A stretch of DNA of 64,000 bases, from NCBI RefSeq assembly GCF_003033885.1, contig NZ_CP024081.1, positions 4,363,819-4,427,818 of the forward strand, written 5' to 3'. The notes under the pieces were generated by a model that was given only the letters and a program-made list of their open reading frames with translations, had not been told where the DNA came from and did not search any database. Shown here one piece after another: positions 8,801-17,044 of the stretch (positions are counted from its first letter, which is position 1; each line of letters opens with the position of its first letter). A program made the position numbers and the translations under genes. This DNA is from Pseudomonas rhizophila (GTDB taxonomy: Bacteria > Pseudomonadota > Gammaproteobacteria > Pseudomonadales > Pseudomonadaceae).

Positions 8801-10033
8801 ATGAATGCTCCACTGATTATCGTCGGCGCCGGCCATGCCGGTGGCCGCGCGGCGCTGACCTTGCGCGAGCAGGGTTATACCGGTCGGCTGATCCTGATCG
8901 GCGATGAACTCCATTTGCCGTACGAGCGTCCTCCGCTGTCCAAGGGCTTGCTGCAGGGCACGATGGACCTGGACGATTGCCGCCTGTGGAGGGATAGCCG
9001 GCTCACTGAACTGAACATCGAACACCTGGCGGGCAACCCGGTAAAAAGCCTGGATCCGCAGCACCACCGCCTGCAATTGACCGACGGACGTTGGTTGCCC
9101 TACAGCCGATTACTGTTGGCGACCGGGGGCAGAGCGCGTCGCTTGTCCCTGGTGCCTGAACCTCTGGCCAACGTGCTTTACCTGCGCACCCATGACGAAG
9201 CCCTGGCCCTGCGCAGCGCATTGATCCCCGGCACGCGCCTGGTGATCATCGGCGGGGGCTTTATCGGCCTTGAGGTCGCGGCAACGGCCCGAACCTTAGG
9301 CTGTCAGGTGACGTTGCTGGAAGCCGGGCCACGACTGGCCGGGCGAGTCTTGCCTGAAGCTGTGTCCCAGGCCTTGTTGGAATTGCATCGGCAACAGGGC
9401 GTAGACGTGCGGCTGAACGTAGCGCTTGAAAGGGTACAAGGCATCGAACGCGCTGAGGCGGTGCAACTGGTGGACGGCCAGGTGCTGCCCTGTGACTGGG
9501 TGGTAGTCGGTATCGGCATGCAACCCAACGTCGAATTGGCCGCGGCGGCGGGGCTTGAGGTGGGCCAGGGTATTCGAGTCGATGCCCAGTTGCGCACCAG
9601 CGCGCCAGACATCTTTGCTGCCGGCGATGTGTGTGAGTTTCGCCTGCACGCCGACGCGTTATTCCAGCGCCAGGAAACCTGGCGCAATGCCGAGACCCAG
9701 GGCCGTCACGCGGCATTGAATCTGTTGGGTGGCGAGCTGCCGTTCGAGGGGGTTCCCGGCTTCTGGTCTGATCAGTACGACTGGGGCTTACAGACGGTGG
9801 GCGTGATCCCACCGACGCCACCTTCGGCCGTTCGCACCTTGGCAGGCGGTGGTCTGCTGCTGTTCTACCTGGACACCGAGCAACGTTTGCAAGGCGCCTG
9901 CGGCTGGGGGCAGGGCAACAGCGTTGCCAAGGACATCAAGTTGTGTGAACGGCTGATTGCCAACCTGACTCCACTCTCTGTGGACGCATTGGCCGACGCC
10001 GATGTCTCGCTCAAACATCTGCTAAGGCCCTGA
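8801..10033 (+). CDS. MocF-like FAD-dependent ferredoxin reductase
   Basis: The protein has 410 residues from the ATG at 8801, which follows CCAGGAG; a GTG at 8792 overlaps this ribosome site and is less likely. It belongs to the putidaredoxin-reductase/rhodocoxin-reductase class. The FAD motif IIVGAGHAGGRAA is at the N-terminus, the NAD(P) motif VIIGGGFIGLEVAA is mid-protein, and the second FAD contact is in APDIFAAGDVCEF. It should take electrons from NADH or NADPH to the Rieske ferredoxin encoded directly upstream. A single base separates its stop from the next ATG at 10035. Confidence 0.9.
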   Translation: MNAPLIIVGAGHAGGRAALTLREQGYTGRLILIGDELHLPYERPPLSKGLLQGTMDLDDCRLWRDSRLTELNIEHLAGNPVKSLDPQHHRLQLTDGRWLPYSRLLLATGGRARRLSLVPEPLANVLYLRTHDEALALRSALIPGTRLVIIGGGFIGLEVAATARTLGCQVTLLEAGPRLAGRVLPEAVSQALLELHRQQGVDVRLNVALERVQGIERAEAVQLVDGQVLPCDWVVVGIGMQPNVELAAAAGLEVGQGIRVDAQLRTSAPDIFAAGDVCEFRLHADALFQRQETWRNAETQGRHAALNLLGGELPFEGVPGFWSDQYDWGLQTVGVIPPTPPSAVRTLAGGGLLLFYLDTEQRLQGACGWGQGNSVAKDIKLCERLIANLTPLSVDALADADVSLKHLLRP

Positions 10034-10034
10034 C

Positions 10035-10901
10035 ATGCGTGAATTCCTGGTATTTCAGTCCCTGTGGGCCATGCAAGATCACCGTGGTCAATGCGATCTT
10101 TGCCTGGAGGCGCAGGTGGAGAAGATTGCCGCTGCTGGCTTCGATGGGGTCACCGACCATTTCTGGGTCGCGCCACAGGCCGAACGTCTGCATGCCGCTG
10201 CCAAGGCGCAAGGCCTGAAAATCGAAGGTCAGCTGTTTCCCCGCACCGTGAGTGACTTGGCGCAAGCGCTTGAGGTGGCCTCCCGCTACGGCTGCCACCA
10301 CCTCACGCTGCAAGCCGACGTCCGGCCGCGCACGCTGGCACAGGCGATCACCCTGATCGAAGGCTGGCAGCGTCTGGCCGAGCAGGTGGACTTTCCGATC
10401 CTGCTGGAAACCCACCGCTATCGTCTCACCAGTGACCTGTTGTTCACCCTCGACTTGCTCGCGCAGATGCCCGACCTCAAGTTGTTGGCTGACTTGTCCC
10501 ATTACGTTGTGGGCCGCGAATTGCCTGAGCCGGCCGCGGTCGAAGACGACGAACAGATTCACACCATCCTACGACACAGTTGGGGCTTTCACGGGCGAGT
10601 CGCTAATAGTGAGCAGGTCCAGGTGCCCTTGACCTTTGCCCAGCATCGCCCCTGGTTGGACCGGTTTCTGGGCTGGTGGCGCTACGGAATCAAGGATTGG
10701 CTGGCGCGACCGAACACACCCACGAGCCTGTCCTTCACCTGTGAACTTGGCCCGCCACCCTATGCGATCACAGGGAATGATGGGCGCGACATAACGGATC
10801 GCTGGGACGAGGCGCTGCTGCTGAAGGGCCTGATGCGGGGTGTTTGGGATGAGTGTCAGCAGGGACAAGGTGCGCCCATTCCTTCAGGGCATGATCGGTA
10901 G
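10035..10901 (+). CDS. TIM-barrel sugar isomerase/epimerase-like protein
   Basis: The protein has 288 residues of the xylose-isomerase-like/AP-endonuclease-2 TIM-barrel family. Likely metal ligands are the Glu in ILLETHRYRL, the Asp in LLADLSHYV, the His in WGFHGRVAN and the Glu in SFTCELGPPPY. The start follows the reductase stop by one base, so it is in the same operon. In rhizopine catabolism mocC is also of this fold, which strengthens the comparison. It probably isomerises or dehydrates the product left after oxygenation. The last 18 bases overlap the end of the convergent ThDP-enzyme gene. Confidence 0.75.
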   Translation: MREFLVFQSLWAMQDHRGQCDLCLEAQVEKIAAAGFDGVTDHFWVAPQAERLHAAAKAQGLKIEGQLFPRTVSDLAQALEVASRYGCHHLTLQADVRPRTLAQAITLIEGWQRLAEQVDFPILLETHRYRLTSDLLFTLDLLAQMPDLKLLADLSHYVVGRELPEPAAVEDDEQIHTILRHSWGFHGRVANSEQVQVPLTFAQHRPWLDRFLGWWRYGIKDWLARPNTPTSLSFTCELGPPPYAITGNDGRDITDRWDEALLLKGLMRGVWDECQQGQGAPIPSGHDR

Positions 10902-12590
10902 TTCAATGAGATTCGGGCAGCCTGAGCGAATACCTTCTTCGACAGCTCCTGCAATATCGCCGGCGCGCTCGATCCTGCGGGAAGGGATCCCCATGGAAGA
11001 GGCGAGGGCCAGGAAATCGATCGCCGGGTCGCAGAGGTCCATGCCGATGAACCGGTGAGTGCTTGCACTCAGATAGTGCGCCTGGCTACGAGCGTAACTC
11101 TTCAAAATATTGTATTCGCCGTTGTTCATGACAACGAACGTGATCGGCAGCCGTTCATGCGCCGCCGTCCAGAGTGCTTGCGGTGAGTACATTGCCGAGC
11201 CATCACCGACCAGACAGACTAGCGGGCTGCGGTCCAGGCCAAGCGACGTACCGACGGCCGCCGGCATGCCCCAGCCCAGGATGGCGCTGCGGGTAAAAAG
11301 ATACTGGCGGGCCGAATGGGAATCCAGGCAGGCACGGACATGAGGAATCGTGGCAGGTGCTTCGTCGACGATCCAGACGTCCGGCCCGATTGCCCGGATA
11401 GCCTCGTGGGCAGCCACGAAAGGCGTTGTCACCGGCGTGTTGAATTCGCGACTGACGCGAGCGACGACGTCGGCACGACGTGTATCGCGTTCTTGGCCTG
11501 CGACGTTTCGCAGCGTTGCGATTGCCTCGCTGTGTGGGACCAATTTCTTGTCCAGTATCGGCAACAGCGTTTGCAAGGAGAGTCTTAAATCTCCGATCAG
11601 CCCTAGCGCTGTCTCGTGGACTCTGCCTAATTGGTGTCCATCGCCGGTCAATTGGATAAGGCGACAGTGAGAGGGAATAGCGGGGCCCTGGGAATATTGA
11701 TAGCTGATCAACGAATGGCCGCCGAGCAGGAAGACTGCGTCGAAGTCAGAGAACGTCTCTCTGATATCGGAAGCCTTCGCAGGCAGCGTTCCCCGCCACT
11801 GCGGATGAGCCGTCGGAAACGGAATATGCCCGGGCCAGGATGGCCCGTAGACCGGCGCGCCGAGTGCTTCGGCGAGCTTCACGGCTTCAACTTCCGCGCT
11901 CGACTGGAACACTTCCTCTCCAACGATAATCGCCAGACAACCGGGGGTAATTGCCGCTAAGGCAGCGGCCAATTCCTCAATCGCCCCGGGCACGGCACCG
12001 CGCTCGATTCGCGATGGCGGGCCGGCCGTTACATCCGTGTGTTGCTCCATCACGTTTATCGGCAGGGAAAGGAAAACCGGGCCGGCCGGCCCCGTGCGAC
12101 AGTCCTGAAACGCACGACGCAGCAGCATCGGGATGTGTTCGGGATGATGAATTTCTTCCGCCCATTTGACGCTCGGTCGGGCGAGAGCGACGAGGTCTCC
12201 GTGGAGCAGCGGGTCGGTCACGCCATGTCGCGTGTCTTGTTGGCCCGCCGTGACGACAAGCGGCGTATTCGCCATCTTCGCGTTGAGAATTGCGCCCATT
12301 GCATTGCCGAGTCCACCGGCCGTATGGAGGTTGACGAAGCCGGGGCGACCGGATGCCTGCGCATAACCGTCGGCCATCGCTACGACTGAGGCCTCTTGGA
12401 GGCCGAGGATGTATTGGATGTCTGAGGCGCCTGAGAGGGCGTCGAGCAAAGGCAGTTCGGTTGTTCCCGGATTGCCGAAGACGTAACGTACCCCCTCGCT
12501 GCGAAGCACTTCTACGAACAGGTCCGCGCCGCGTTGCCCGCGGCTGTTGAAAAAAACATTGGATCCTGAAGGCATGGCGCAGAACCTCAT
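10884..12590 (-). CDS. Thiamine-diphosphate enzyme, benzoylformate-decarboxylase-like
   Basis: The protein has 568 residues (563 if it starts at the second Met, 12575). ThDP-enzyme marks are the catalytic Glu in FGNPGTTELPLLDA and the cofactor motif GDGSAMYSPQ...VVMNNGEYNIL. NLHTAGGLGNAMGA matches the active-site His segment of benzoylformate decarboxylases. The motif around the Ser of classical MdlC (GSNE) is GTTE here, so the substrate may not be benzoylformate. A 2-oxo acid decarboxylase or carboligase is the safe call. The next gene on the same strand, 12605-13357, is a molybdenum-hydroxylase fragment. Only 14 bases lie between them. Confidence 0.8.
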   Translation of the reverse strand: MRFCAMPSGSNVFFNSRGQRGADLFVEVLRSEGVRYVFGNPGTTELPLLDALSGASDIQYILGLQEASVVAMADGYAQASGRPGFVNLHTAGGLGNAMGAILNAKMANTPLVVTAGQQDTRHGVTDPLLHGDLVALARPSVKWAEEIHHPEHIPMLLRRAFQDCRTGPAGPVFLSLPINVMEQHTDVTAGPPSRIERGAVPGAIEELAAALAAITPGCLAIIVGEEVFQSSAEVEAVKLAEALGAPVYGPSWPGHIPFPTAHPQWRGTLPAKASDIRETFSDFDAVFLLGGHSLISYQYSQGPAIPSHCRLIQLTGDGHQLGRVHETALGLIGDLRLSLQTLLPILDKKLVPHSEAIATLRNVAGQERDTRRADVVARVSREFNTPVTTPFVAAHEAIRAIGPDVWIVDEAPATIPHVRACLDSHSARQYLFTRSAILGWGMPAAVGTSLGLDRSPLVCLVGDGSAMYSPQALWTAAHERLPITFVVMNNGEYNILKSYARSQAHYLSASTHRFIGMDLCDPAIDFLALASSMGIPSRRIERAGDIAGAVEEGIRSGCPNLIELPIMP

Positions 12591-12604
12591 CTGATCTGGA
12601 AGCT

Positions 12605-13357
12605 TTAATTTAGCTGGCTTGCTGTGGCGACGGTTAGCTGGCTCCGGACCGAACCGTTACCCGTGGCCTTCAAAATCGCATTGCACAAGGCCCGGGCGAC
12701 AGGTGCGTAACTGGTCTGGCTGGGCTGGCCGACTTCGGGAGCCCCGGTGGGATTGATCAGGTGCACCGCGATCTGTCCTGGCAGCCATGAGACGAGTGGC
12801 CAACGGGTGCGATAGGCAGGTTTAGCCCGGGTATCTCCGAGGGTCGGCTCAAAATCGCAGGATGTCACGAACGCTATCCCTATCAGGCAAGCGCCTTCGA
12901 GCTGCGAGCGCACGCGACCAGGATTTTTCAAGAAACCCAAGTCCGCGACAACGACCGCGTCATGAATGATCAAGCGGCCTTCGTCGCTCACTTCGATATC
13001 GAGAACGACCGCCATGCAGGTCTGCGCGTCATAGTGGGCAGCGATGCCTTGCGCCCGACCCTGTCTTGGGGGCTTGCCCCAATGAGCTTTCTTTGCCGCT
13101 TCGGTTATAACGCTCCGCATTCGATGGCCGTCGACGCTTGATGAGTGCCGAGTGCCATCGTTCACCGTCGATGCCGGATCAATCAGCGAAAGCAGATAGT
13201 CCCTGTGATCCAGCTTGCAGGTTCGCACCTGCGCGGCCATGAATCGCTGTTCGGCGAACAGGCGGAGCAACAGGCCTTTTCTGTCCAGATTGCTGTCGAG
13301 CGTCGATTGCCAAGTAAATGGATCAAGAGCACTAGCGTGCGCATCAGGATGGCTCAT
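12605..13357 (-). pseudogene. C-terminal third of a molybdenum hydroxylase large subunit (IorB/CoxL type)
   Basis: About 250 residues start at an ATG with a strong AAGGAG (a longer in-frame start exists at 13384). From residue 90 the sequence follows the end of aldehyde-oxidase/isoquinoline-oxidoreductase large subunits: AAKKAHWGKPP, GRAQGIAAHYDAQT, then VADLGFLKNPGRVRSQLEGACLIGIA and YAPVARALCNAILKATG. Those subunits normally have over 700 residues, so two thirds are missing, including most pterin-binding loops. At the catalytic GVGEPG position the residue is Gln (EVGQPS), which would abolish activity. I read it as a relic, though the good ribosome site leaves expression possible. Confidence 0.65.
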
Positions 13358-13505
13358 TGCGTTTCTCCTTCCGGCGGATGGCAAGAGGTCCAGCTAAAGC
13401 GATGTGTCCTTGGTGCCTGTAACGCTGGCACCGTAGGGCAGTCATTGGGGGTACTTTAGGGGCAAGGATCTGACGTCAGAGTGACCGGAGGCTGACAGGA
13501 ACATG

Positions 13506-13598
13506 TCAGGCGTTGGGCTGGTCGGCTTTGGTCCAGGCGTCGTTAGGAAACGCACGATAGACGTGCACCGGCGTCCCAGGTTCACGCACCAGGTCGAT
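13506..13598 (-). pseudogene. Short coding relic, family unknown
   Basis: One minus-strand frame of about 31 codons reads IDLVREPGTPVHVYRAFPND and ends ADQPNA-stop. It has normal pseudomonad codon use and looks like the C-terminus of a lost protein. A stop lies a few codons upstream, next to the 13599-13624 dyad. I do not recognise the family. The rest of 13358-13663 holds no other gene. Confidence 0.35.
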
Positions 13599-13624
13599 GT
13601 TAGTTCATGGATTTCTGAACTAAC
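13599..13624. promoter_or_regulatory. Perfect 9-bp-arm inverted repeat, possible operator
   Basis: The arms GTTAGTTCA and TGAACTAAC are separated by eight bases. The arms are AT-rich and no T-run follows, so a regulator site is more likely than a terminator. It lies downstream of the truncated MFS gene, away from any intact promoter; it may be a leftover operator. Confidence 0.45.
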
Positions 13625-13663
13625 TATTTGCTACAGCCTATTCAATCATTTGTCACGATGGCC

Positions 13664-14023
13664 TTAGGATCCTCCACATGGGCGTCCTGCAATCAGCGTA
13701 TCGAGGGTGTTGGCAAGGCCTGCGATGACGGTGCCCACCACGAAGATCGCGAGTCCGCCCAACACCAGCTTCTGGCGCCCATAGCGGTCAGCCAGTGGCC
13801 CGACCACCAACTGGCCCAGTGCGAAGGTGATGAAGAAGCTGGATAGCGTCAGGCCAAGCGCGCGGGCGTCCACTCCCAGGTCTTCACCGATGACGGGGAA
13901 TGCCGGGAGGATGATGTTGGTGGAGAGCATACCGATAGCAGCCAGGCCAGCGAGCAGTGCCACGATTTTTCCGGTCAATGGCTGGATGGCCTGGACGGGG
14001 GCATTCACAAAAGTTGTCGTCAT
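13664..14023 (-). pseudogene. N-terminal third of an MFS multidrug transporter (Bcr/CflA-like), truncated
   Basis: The ATG at 14023 follows AAGGGA and opens a typical drug-efflux MFS protein: helix 1 GKIVALLAGLAAIGMLSTNI, helix 2 LTLSSFFITFALGQLVVGP and the loop motif GPLADRYGRQK. After NTLDTLIAGR, where the family continues with helix 4, the frame reads PCGGS and stops. Only about 120 of some 400 residues remain, so it cannot transport. It is divergent from the TetR-MarR regulator gene, whose original target it probably was. Confidence 0.8.
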
Positions 14024-14136
14024 GGATTTACATCCCTTGGCGCTTATGGAAGCGGTAGTCGTGGAATTGGCCGTCAGGCGGAAGTCGGCCCGCACTCTGG
14101 CTACGGCGTATGATGGTTGTCATATTTTCAGCCAAG

Positions 14137-14152
14137 CATGATGATCATCATG
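14137..14152. promoter_or_regulatory. Perfect 16-bp palindrome, likely TetR/MarR operator
   Basis: CATGATGATCATCATG is a fully symmetric 16-mer between the MFS remnant (start 14023) and the TetR-MarR fusion (start 14186). A smaller dyad (TATGA...TCATA, 14109-14124) lies just upstream. The position fits autoregulation by the fused regulator. Confidence 0.55.
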
Positions 14153-14185
14153 TTATTCGTCAAGCATAAATATCGAGGTCCACCG

Positions 14186-15301
14186 ATGAGATATCCTGCA
14201 AGCCAGACTGCAGAACGGCGCGAGAAAATCCTTGAGGAGGCCTCCCGGTTGTTTCGCGGCAAGGGCATCGCAGGGGCGAGCATTGCGCAGGTCATGAAGG
14301 CATCGGGCCTGACTCATGGCGCGTTCTATGCGCACTTCGATTCGAAGGATGCGCTGGCTTGTGCCAGCCTTGAGCATGCGATGGACCAGCTGGCGCTACG
14401 TCTGCGCGACACTGTCTCCAGCAGCGATACGCCCAAGCAAGCCTTTCTGGACAGGTACCTGAGTCAGGGTCACCGCGACCACCCGGAAGCAGGCTGCGCA
14501 ATGCCTGCGTTGGCCATTGATGTCGCACGGGAACCGGGGATGCGGCGTTCGTTCACGGGCCGGGTCGCCGGAATGATCGAGTCGTTCAGCGCCAGTCTTC
14601 CCTGGCGGCGTGACCGATCCAGGGAAGACCAGGCGATCGGTTTCATGTCGGCGATAGTCGGCGCCATGGTGCTCGCCCGAGCGGTCGACGATCAACCGCT
14701 GTCCGACCGCATTCTTCAAGCGACACGTGACGAACTGCTTGCGGGTGAGCAGGCTGGGGCAGCAGCAGTACAGGCCTTGGACAATATCCCCGACATCAGC
14801 CGACCAGTAGCTCCGAAAATATCTAGTGAGCTAGATAATATTGGGCTAAAAAAGCGAGTTCCTGCCAAAAAGGCTGCAGTGCAGCGGGAAGTCGGAACCC
14901 AACTGTCCTTTGCTCTGTACGGTGCCGCCAATCGGATGATTCGCCTGCACAAACCCTTGCTGGAGCCCCTTGGGCTGACGTTCCCCCAGTACCTGGTCAT
15001 GCTGGAACTGTTCACGGACGCGCCCAGGACCGTGGGCGATCTGGGCGCTGCACTTGGGATGGATACCGGGACGATCACGCCCTTGCTCAAGCGTCTTGAA
15101 GTGTCGGGCATGGTGACTCGAGCCCGCGACAAAAGCGACGAACGCCGCGTGCTGATTGCGCTTACCGACGCTGGGGAAGGTCTGCGCGAAGAGCTTTGGG
15201 CCGTCACGGACAAGATCAAGACCGCCTGTCAACTGACTGAGGATGGGTTGGAAGCTCTTCGCGGCACGCTTAAGGCTTTTGCGCGTCCCGCTGGCGAATG
15301 A
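14186..15301 (+). CDS. TetR-MarR fusion transcriptional regulator
   Basis: The protein has 371 residues from the ATG at 14186, which follows GAGG; in-frame codons up to 14117 lie across the presumed operator. Residues 1-185 are a complete TetR protein (HTH REKILEEASRLFRGKGIAGASIAQVM...). After a linker of about 50 residues, residues 236-370 are a complete MarR protein of the OhrR group: QLSFALYGAANRMIRLHKPLL, LGLTFPQYLVMLELF, MDTGTITPLLKRLE, DERRVLIALTDAG. OhrR senses peroxides with a Cys in QLCFALY; that residue is Ser241 here. Two DNA-binding domains in one chain are unusual. No stop or frameshift separates the parts. Confidence 0.85.
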   Translation: MRYPASQTAERREKILEEASRLFRGKGIAGASIAQVMKASGLTHGAFYAHFDSKDALACASLEHAMDQLALRLRDTVSSSDTPKQAFLDRYLSQGHRDHPEAGCAMPALAIDVAREPGMRRSFTGRVAGMIESFSASLPWRRDRSREDQAIGFMSAIVGAMVLARAVDDQPLSDRILQATRDELLAGEQAGAAAVQALDNIPDISRPVAPKISSELDNIGLKKRVPAKKAAVQREVGTQLSFALYGAANRMIRLHKPLLEPLGLTFPQYLVMLELFTDAPRTVGDLGAALGMDTGTITPLLKRLEVSGMVTRARDKSDERRVLIALTDAGEGLREELWAVTDKIKTACQLTEDGLEALRGTLKAFARPAGE

Positions 15302-15318
15302 GGGCAGCCCTCCGAAGA

Positions 15319-15590
15319 TAGGCGTCGATGCGGCAAGTGCATTCTTCACGTCCAACCGTTTAGGCAACAGCTTGTTGGCATAAAACAGATCTGCTGTGGC
15401 CTGCTGCGCTTCGATGAGTTTTTCATCCATGGGCAGTACCGGTGACGGCTGCCGATTATCCACGTAACGAGCGATCACGGCTTCGGGCAGCCCCATGGAT
15501 TGAGTCAGCACCCGAAGGCTTGCTTCTCGTTGGCTGCGAGTCAGGGCTTCGGCTGCGGTAAGCTCATCGTTTCGCGGGTAACGCGATACC
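15319..15590 (-). pseudogene. C-terminal remnant of an aliphatic-sulfonate-binding protein (SsuA-like)
   Basis: A minus-strand frame of about 85 codons reads LTAAEALTRSQREASLRVL, then PEAVIARYVDNRQPSPVLP and IEAQQATADLFYANKLLPK. That is the helical C-terminus of SsuA-type periplasmic binding proteins (AQQ.ADLFY..KLLP). A stop lies just before it and there is no start or N-terminal domain. It overlaps nothing intact. The ends are estimates: the homology fades near 15330 and the frame opens near 15590. Confidence 0.65.
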
Positions 15591-15639
15591 TAATTCAATG
15601 TGTCAAGATTCGGCCACCAAGGATGAGTACCCATCGAAT

Positions 15640-15987
15640 ATGCCTACTCTGACCTCCAATGCCGATTTCATGCAGCTTGCCCTTGCCCAAGGGCGCTTGG
15701 CCTTACCTGACTGCCTTCCAAACCCGCCAGTAGGTTGCGTGCTGGTAAACAGCGGGGTCGATAAAGTTTTTGTTGGATTGCTTGATCCCGATCCAAGAAA
15801 CTCGGGAGCGGGCATAAGAATGCTACGAGATGCAGGCATTACAGTCGTTGTCGGCTTACTGGCGGAGGAAGCTGCTGAGGACTTAGCTGATTTTTTGGTA
15901 AGTAATTGCGGTGGATCTTTGGATCGCAATGATCAGCAAATCGTTAGTCCCTCAGCGCAAGGTGGGATGCTCGGACGGTTACATTGA
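15640..15987 (+). pseudogene. RibD-type deaminase with its zinc centre deleted
   Basis: The frame starts with DFMQLALAQGRLALPDCLPNPPVGCVLV, the N-terminus of RibD-like pyrimidine deaminases. It then jumps directly to VFVGLLDPDPRNSGAGIRMLRDAGITVVVG, the end of that domain. The stretch between them, which in this family carries the HAE and PCxxxG/C zinc ligands, is missing in frame. About 115 residues remain, so the product cannot bind zinc in the usual way. An internal deletion is the simplest explanation. The upstream ATG at 15598 is in frame but 15640 matches the family start better. Confidence 0.75.
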
Positions 15988-15992
15988 AAAGT

Positions 15993-16334
15993 ATGTGGCT
16001 GGCGACGATCGTTGCTTGCGTCATCAGTGTGAGCTTTTGGCTGGCGGCGTCATGGTTCGCCGGAGTGAATGAGCCTTGGGACGCGCAATGTTATTGGGCT
16101 GTTCTATATCCTGCGTCCCTGGCGCTGACATTGACGCTTGGTCTGCTGTTTCAAAAACGCGGATGGCTGGCAGGCCCTATCGTAATGTTCGGGCAGATTC
16201 CGTGTGTGATGATGACATCTGGAGCGGGGCCGCTACTGGCAGTTGGCATTTTGTATTGCATTTTGCTTTCGATCCCAGCAGTGATGCTGTCTTGGGGCAC
16301 GTGCGCGATCTATCGGCGGCTCGCCGCTAGCTGA
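15993..16334 (+). CDS. Small four-helix membrane protein of unknown function
   Basis: The protein has 113 residues from the ATG at 15993; an in-frame TTG at 15984 overlaps the end of the preceding deaminase relic. Four hydrophobic stretches are visible (about 3-20, 32-50, 57-72 and 80-100), with a short charged end (YRRLAAS). No conserved catalytic motif is seen. I do not recognise the family. The base composition is somewhat less GC-rich than the flanks. Confidence 0.55.
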   Translation: MWLATIVACVISVSFWLAASWFAGVNEPWDAQCYWAVLYPASLALTLTLGLLFQKRGWLAGPIVMFGQIPCVMMTSGAGPLLAVGILYCILLSIPAVMLSWGTCAIYRRLAAS

Positions 16335-16473
16335 TGCAGATCGAACCGTGGTGAGCGCGCGGGGCGCAATTGTCCAGACGAACCAGCGCATCCCCTTGTC
16401 TCGATTCTGCTGGGGAACGACCCCCTGTGCTTGTAAGTCTACCTGTATCTACTCATTGGTAAGGTACAGCGCA

Positions 16474-16773
16474 ATGGATAAGGCAATCACCGTGGATCAA
16501 CTGGCTACCACTGACCTTGGATCATTCAATGAGATATGGCTCGGCGGGACTCATACCCAGCTATGCCTGTGGCGTGGCGCCCAAGTCTTCACTCACGAAA
16601 TGCTCAGCGAAGGCACTCACGATCAGAATGTCCGACGCCTGTGCTTGCAGTTGGTCAACCCTGACGATCAGGCCGCAGTGGCCAGCGTTGAGCTGATTGC
16701 GCGCGAACGGCTGAAAAAGATGGGGAAGGAAGGCGAGTTTTATCCGGCTGAGGAGGCGGACACCCATCAATAG
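16474..16773 (+). CDS. Hypothetical protein, 99 residues
   Basis: The ATG at 16474 is preceded by AAGG about ten bases upstream; the frame is open to 16348 but the extra part is low-complexity and Cys-rich, unlike a coding N-terminus. The protein is soluble and slightly acidic, with FNEIWLGGTHTQLCLWRGAQ in the middle and a helical charged end (ARERLKKMGKEGEF). I do not recognise it and its neighbours give no hint. Confidence 0.5.
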   Translation: MDKAITVDQLATTDLGSFNEIWLGGTHTQLCLWRGAQVFTHEMLSEGTHDQNVRRLCLQLVNPDDQAAVASVELIARERLKKMGKEGEFYPAEEADTHQ

Positions 16774-16987
16774 TCGCTCTGCAGTTCTGATAAAAAAAAG
16801 GAATACCGGCTAGTCATGAGGGTCTCAGTACGTCACATGATTTAGTGGCTACTGCCCCAGCGACCATCGCTTCTGGCCTAGAGTGTGGTCTCTCAATAAC
16901 GATCCCTATCGTAGTCTCCCGATTGGTTGCCCCTGATTGTTCCACTGTTGGTCATAACCAACGAAATGTCGCAAACGCCTCATTAAT

Positions 16988-17012
16988 TGAAAGTCATTAT
17001 CATTTGAGATAA
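16988..17012. promoter_or_regulatory. Fur-box-like sequence before fecI
   Basis: The reverse strand reads AAATGATAATGACTTTC here, a close match to the TGATAATGA core of the Fur consensus. It ends about 33 bases before the sigma-factor start, as expected for an iron-repressed promoter. The rest of 16774-17044 holds no gene. Confidence 0.6.
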
Positions 17013-17044
17013 TCTCGCGGTTCTTCCTCGCTTGAGTCGCTTGC

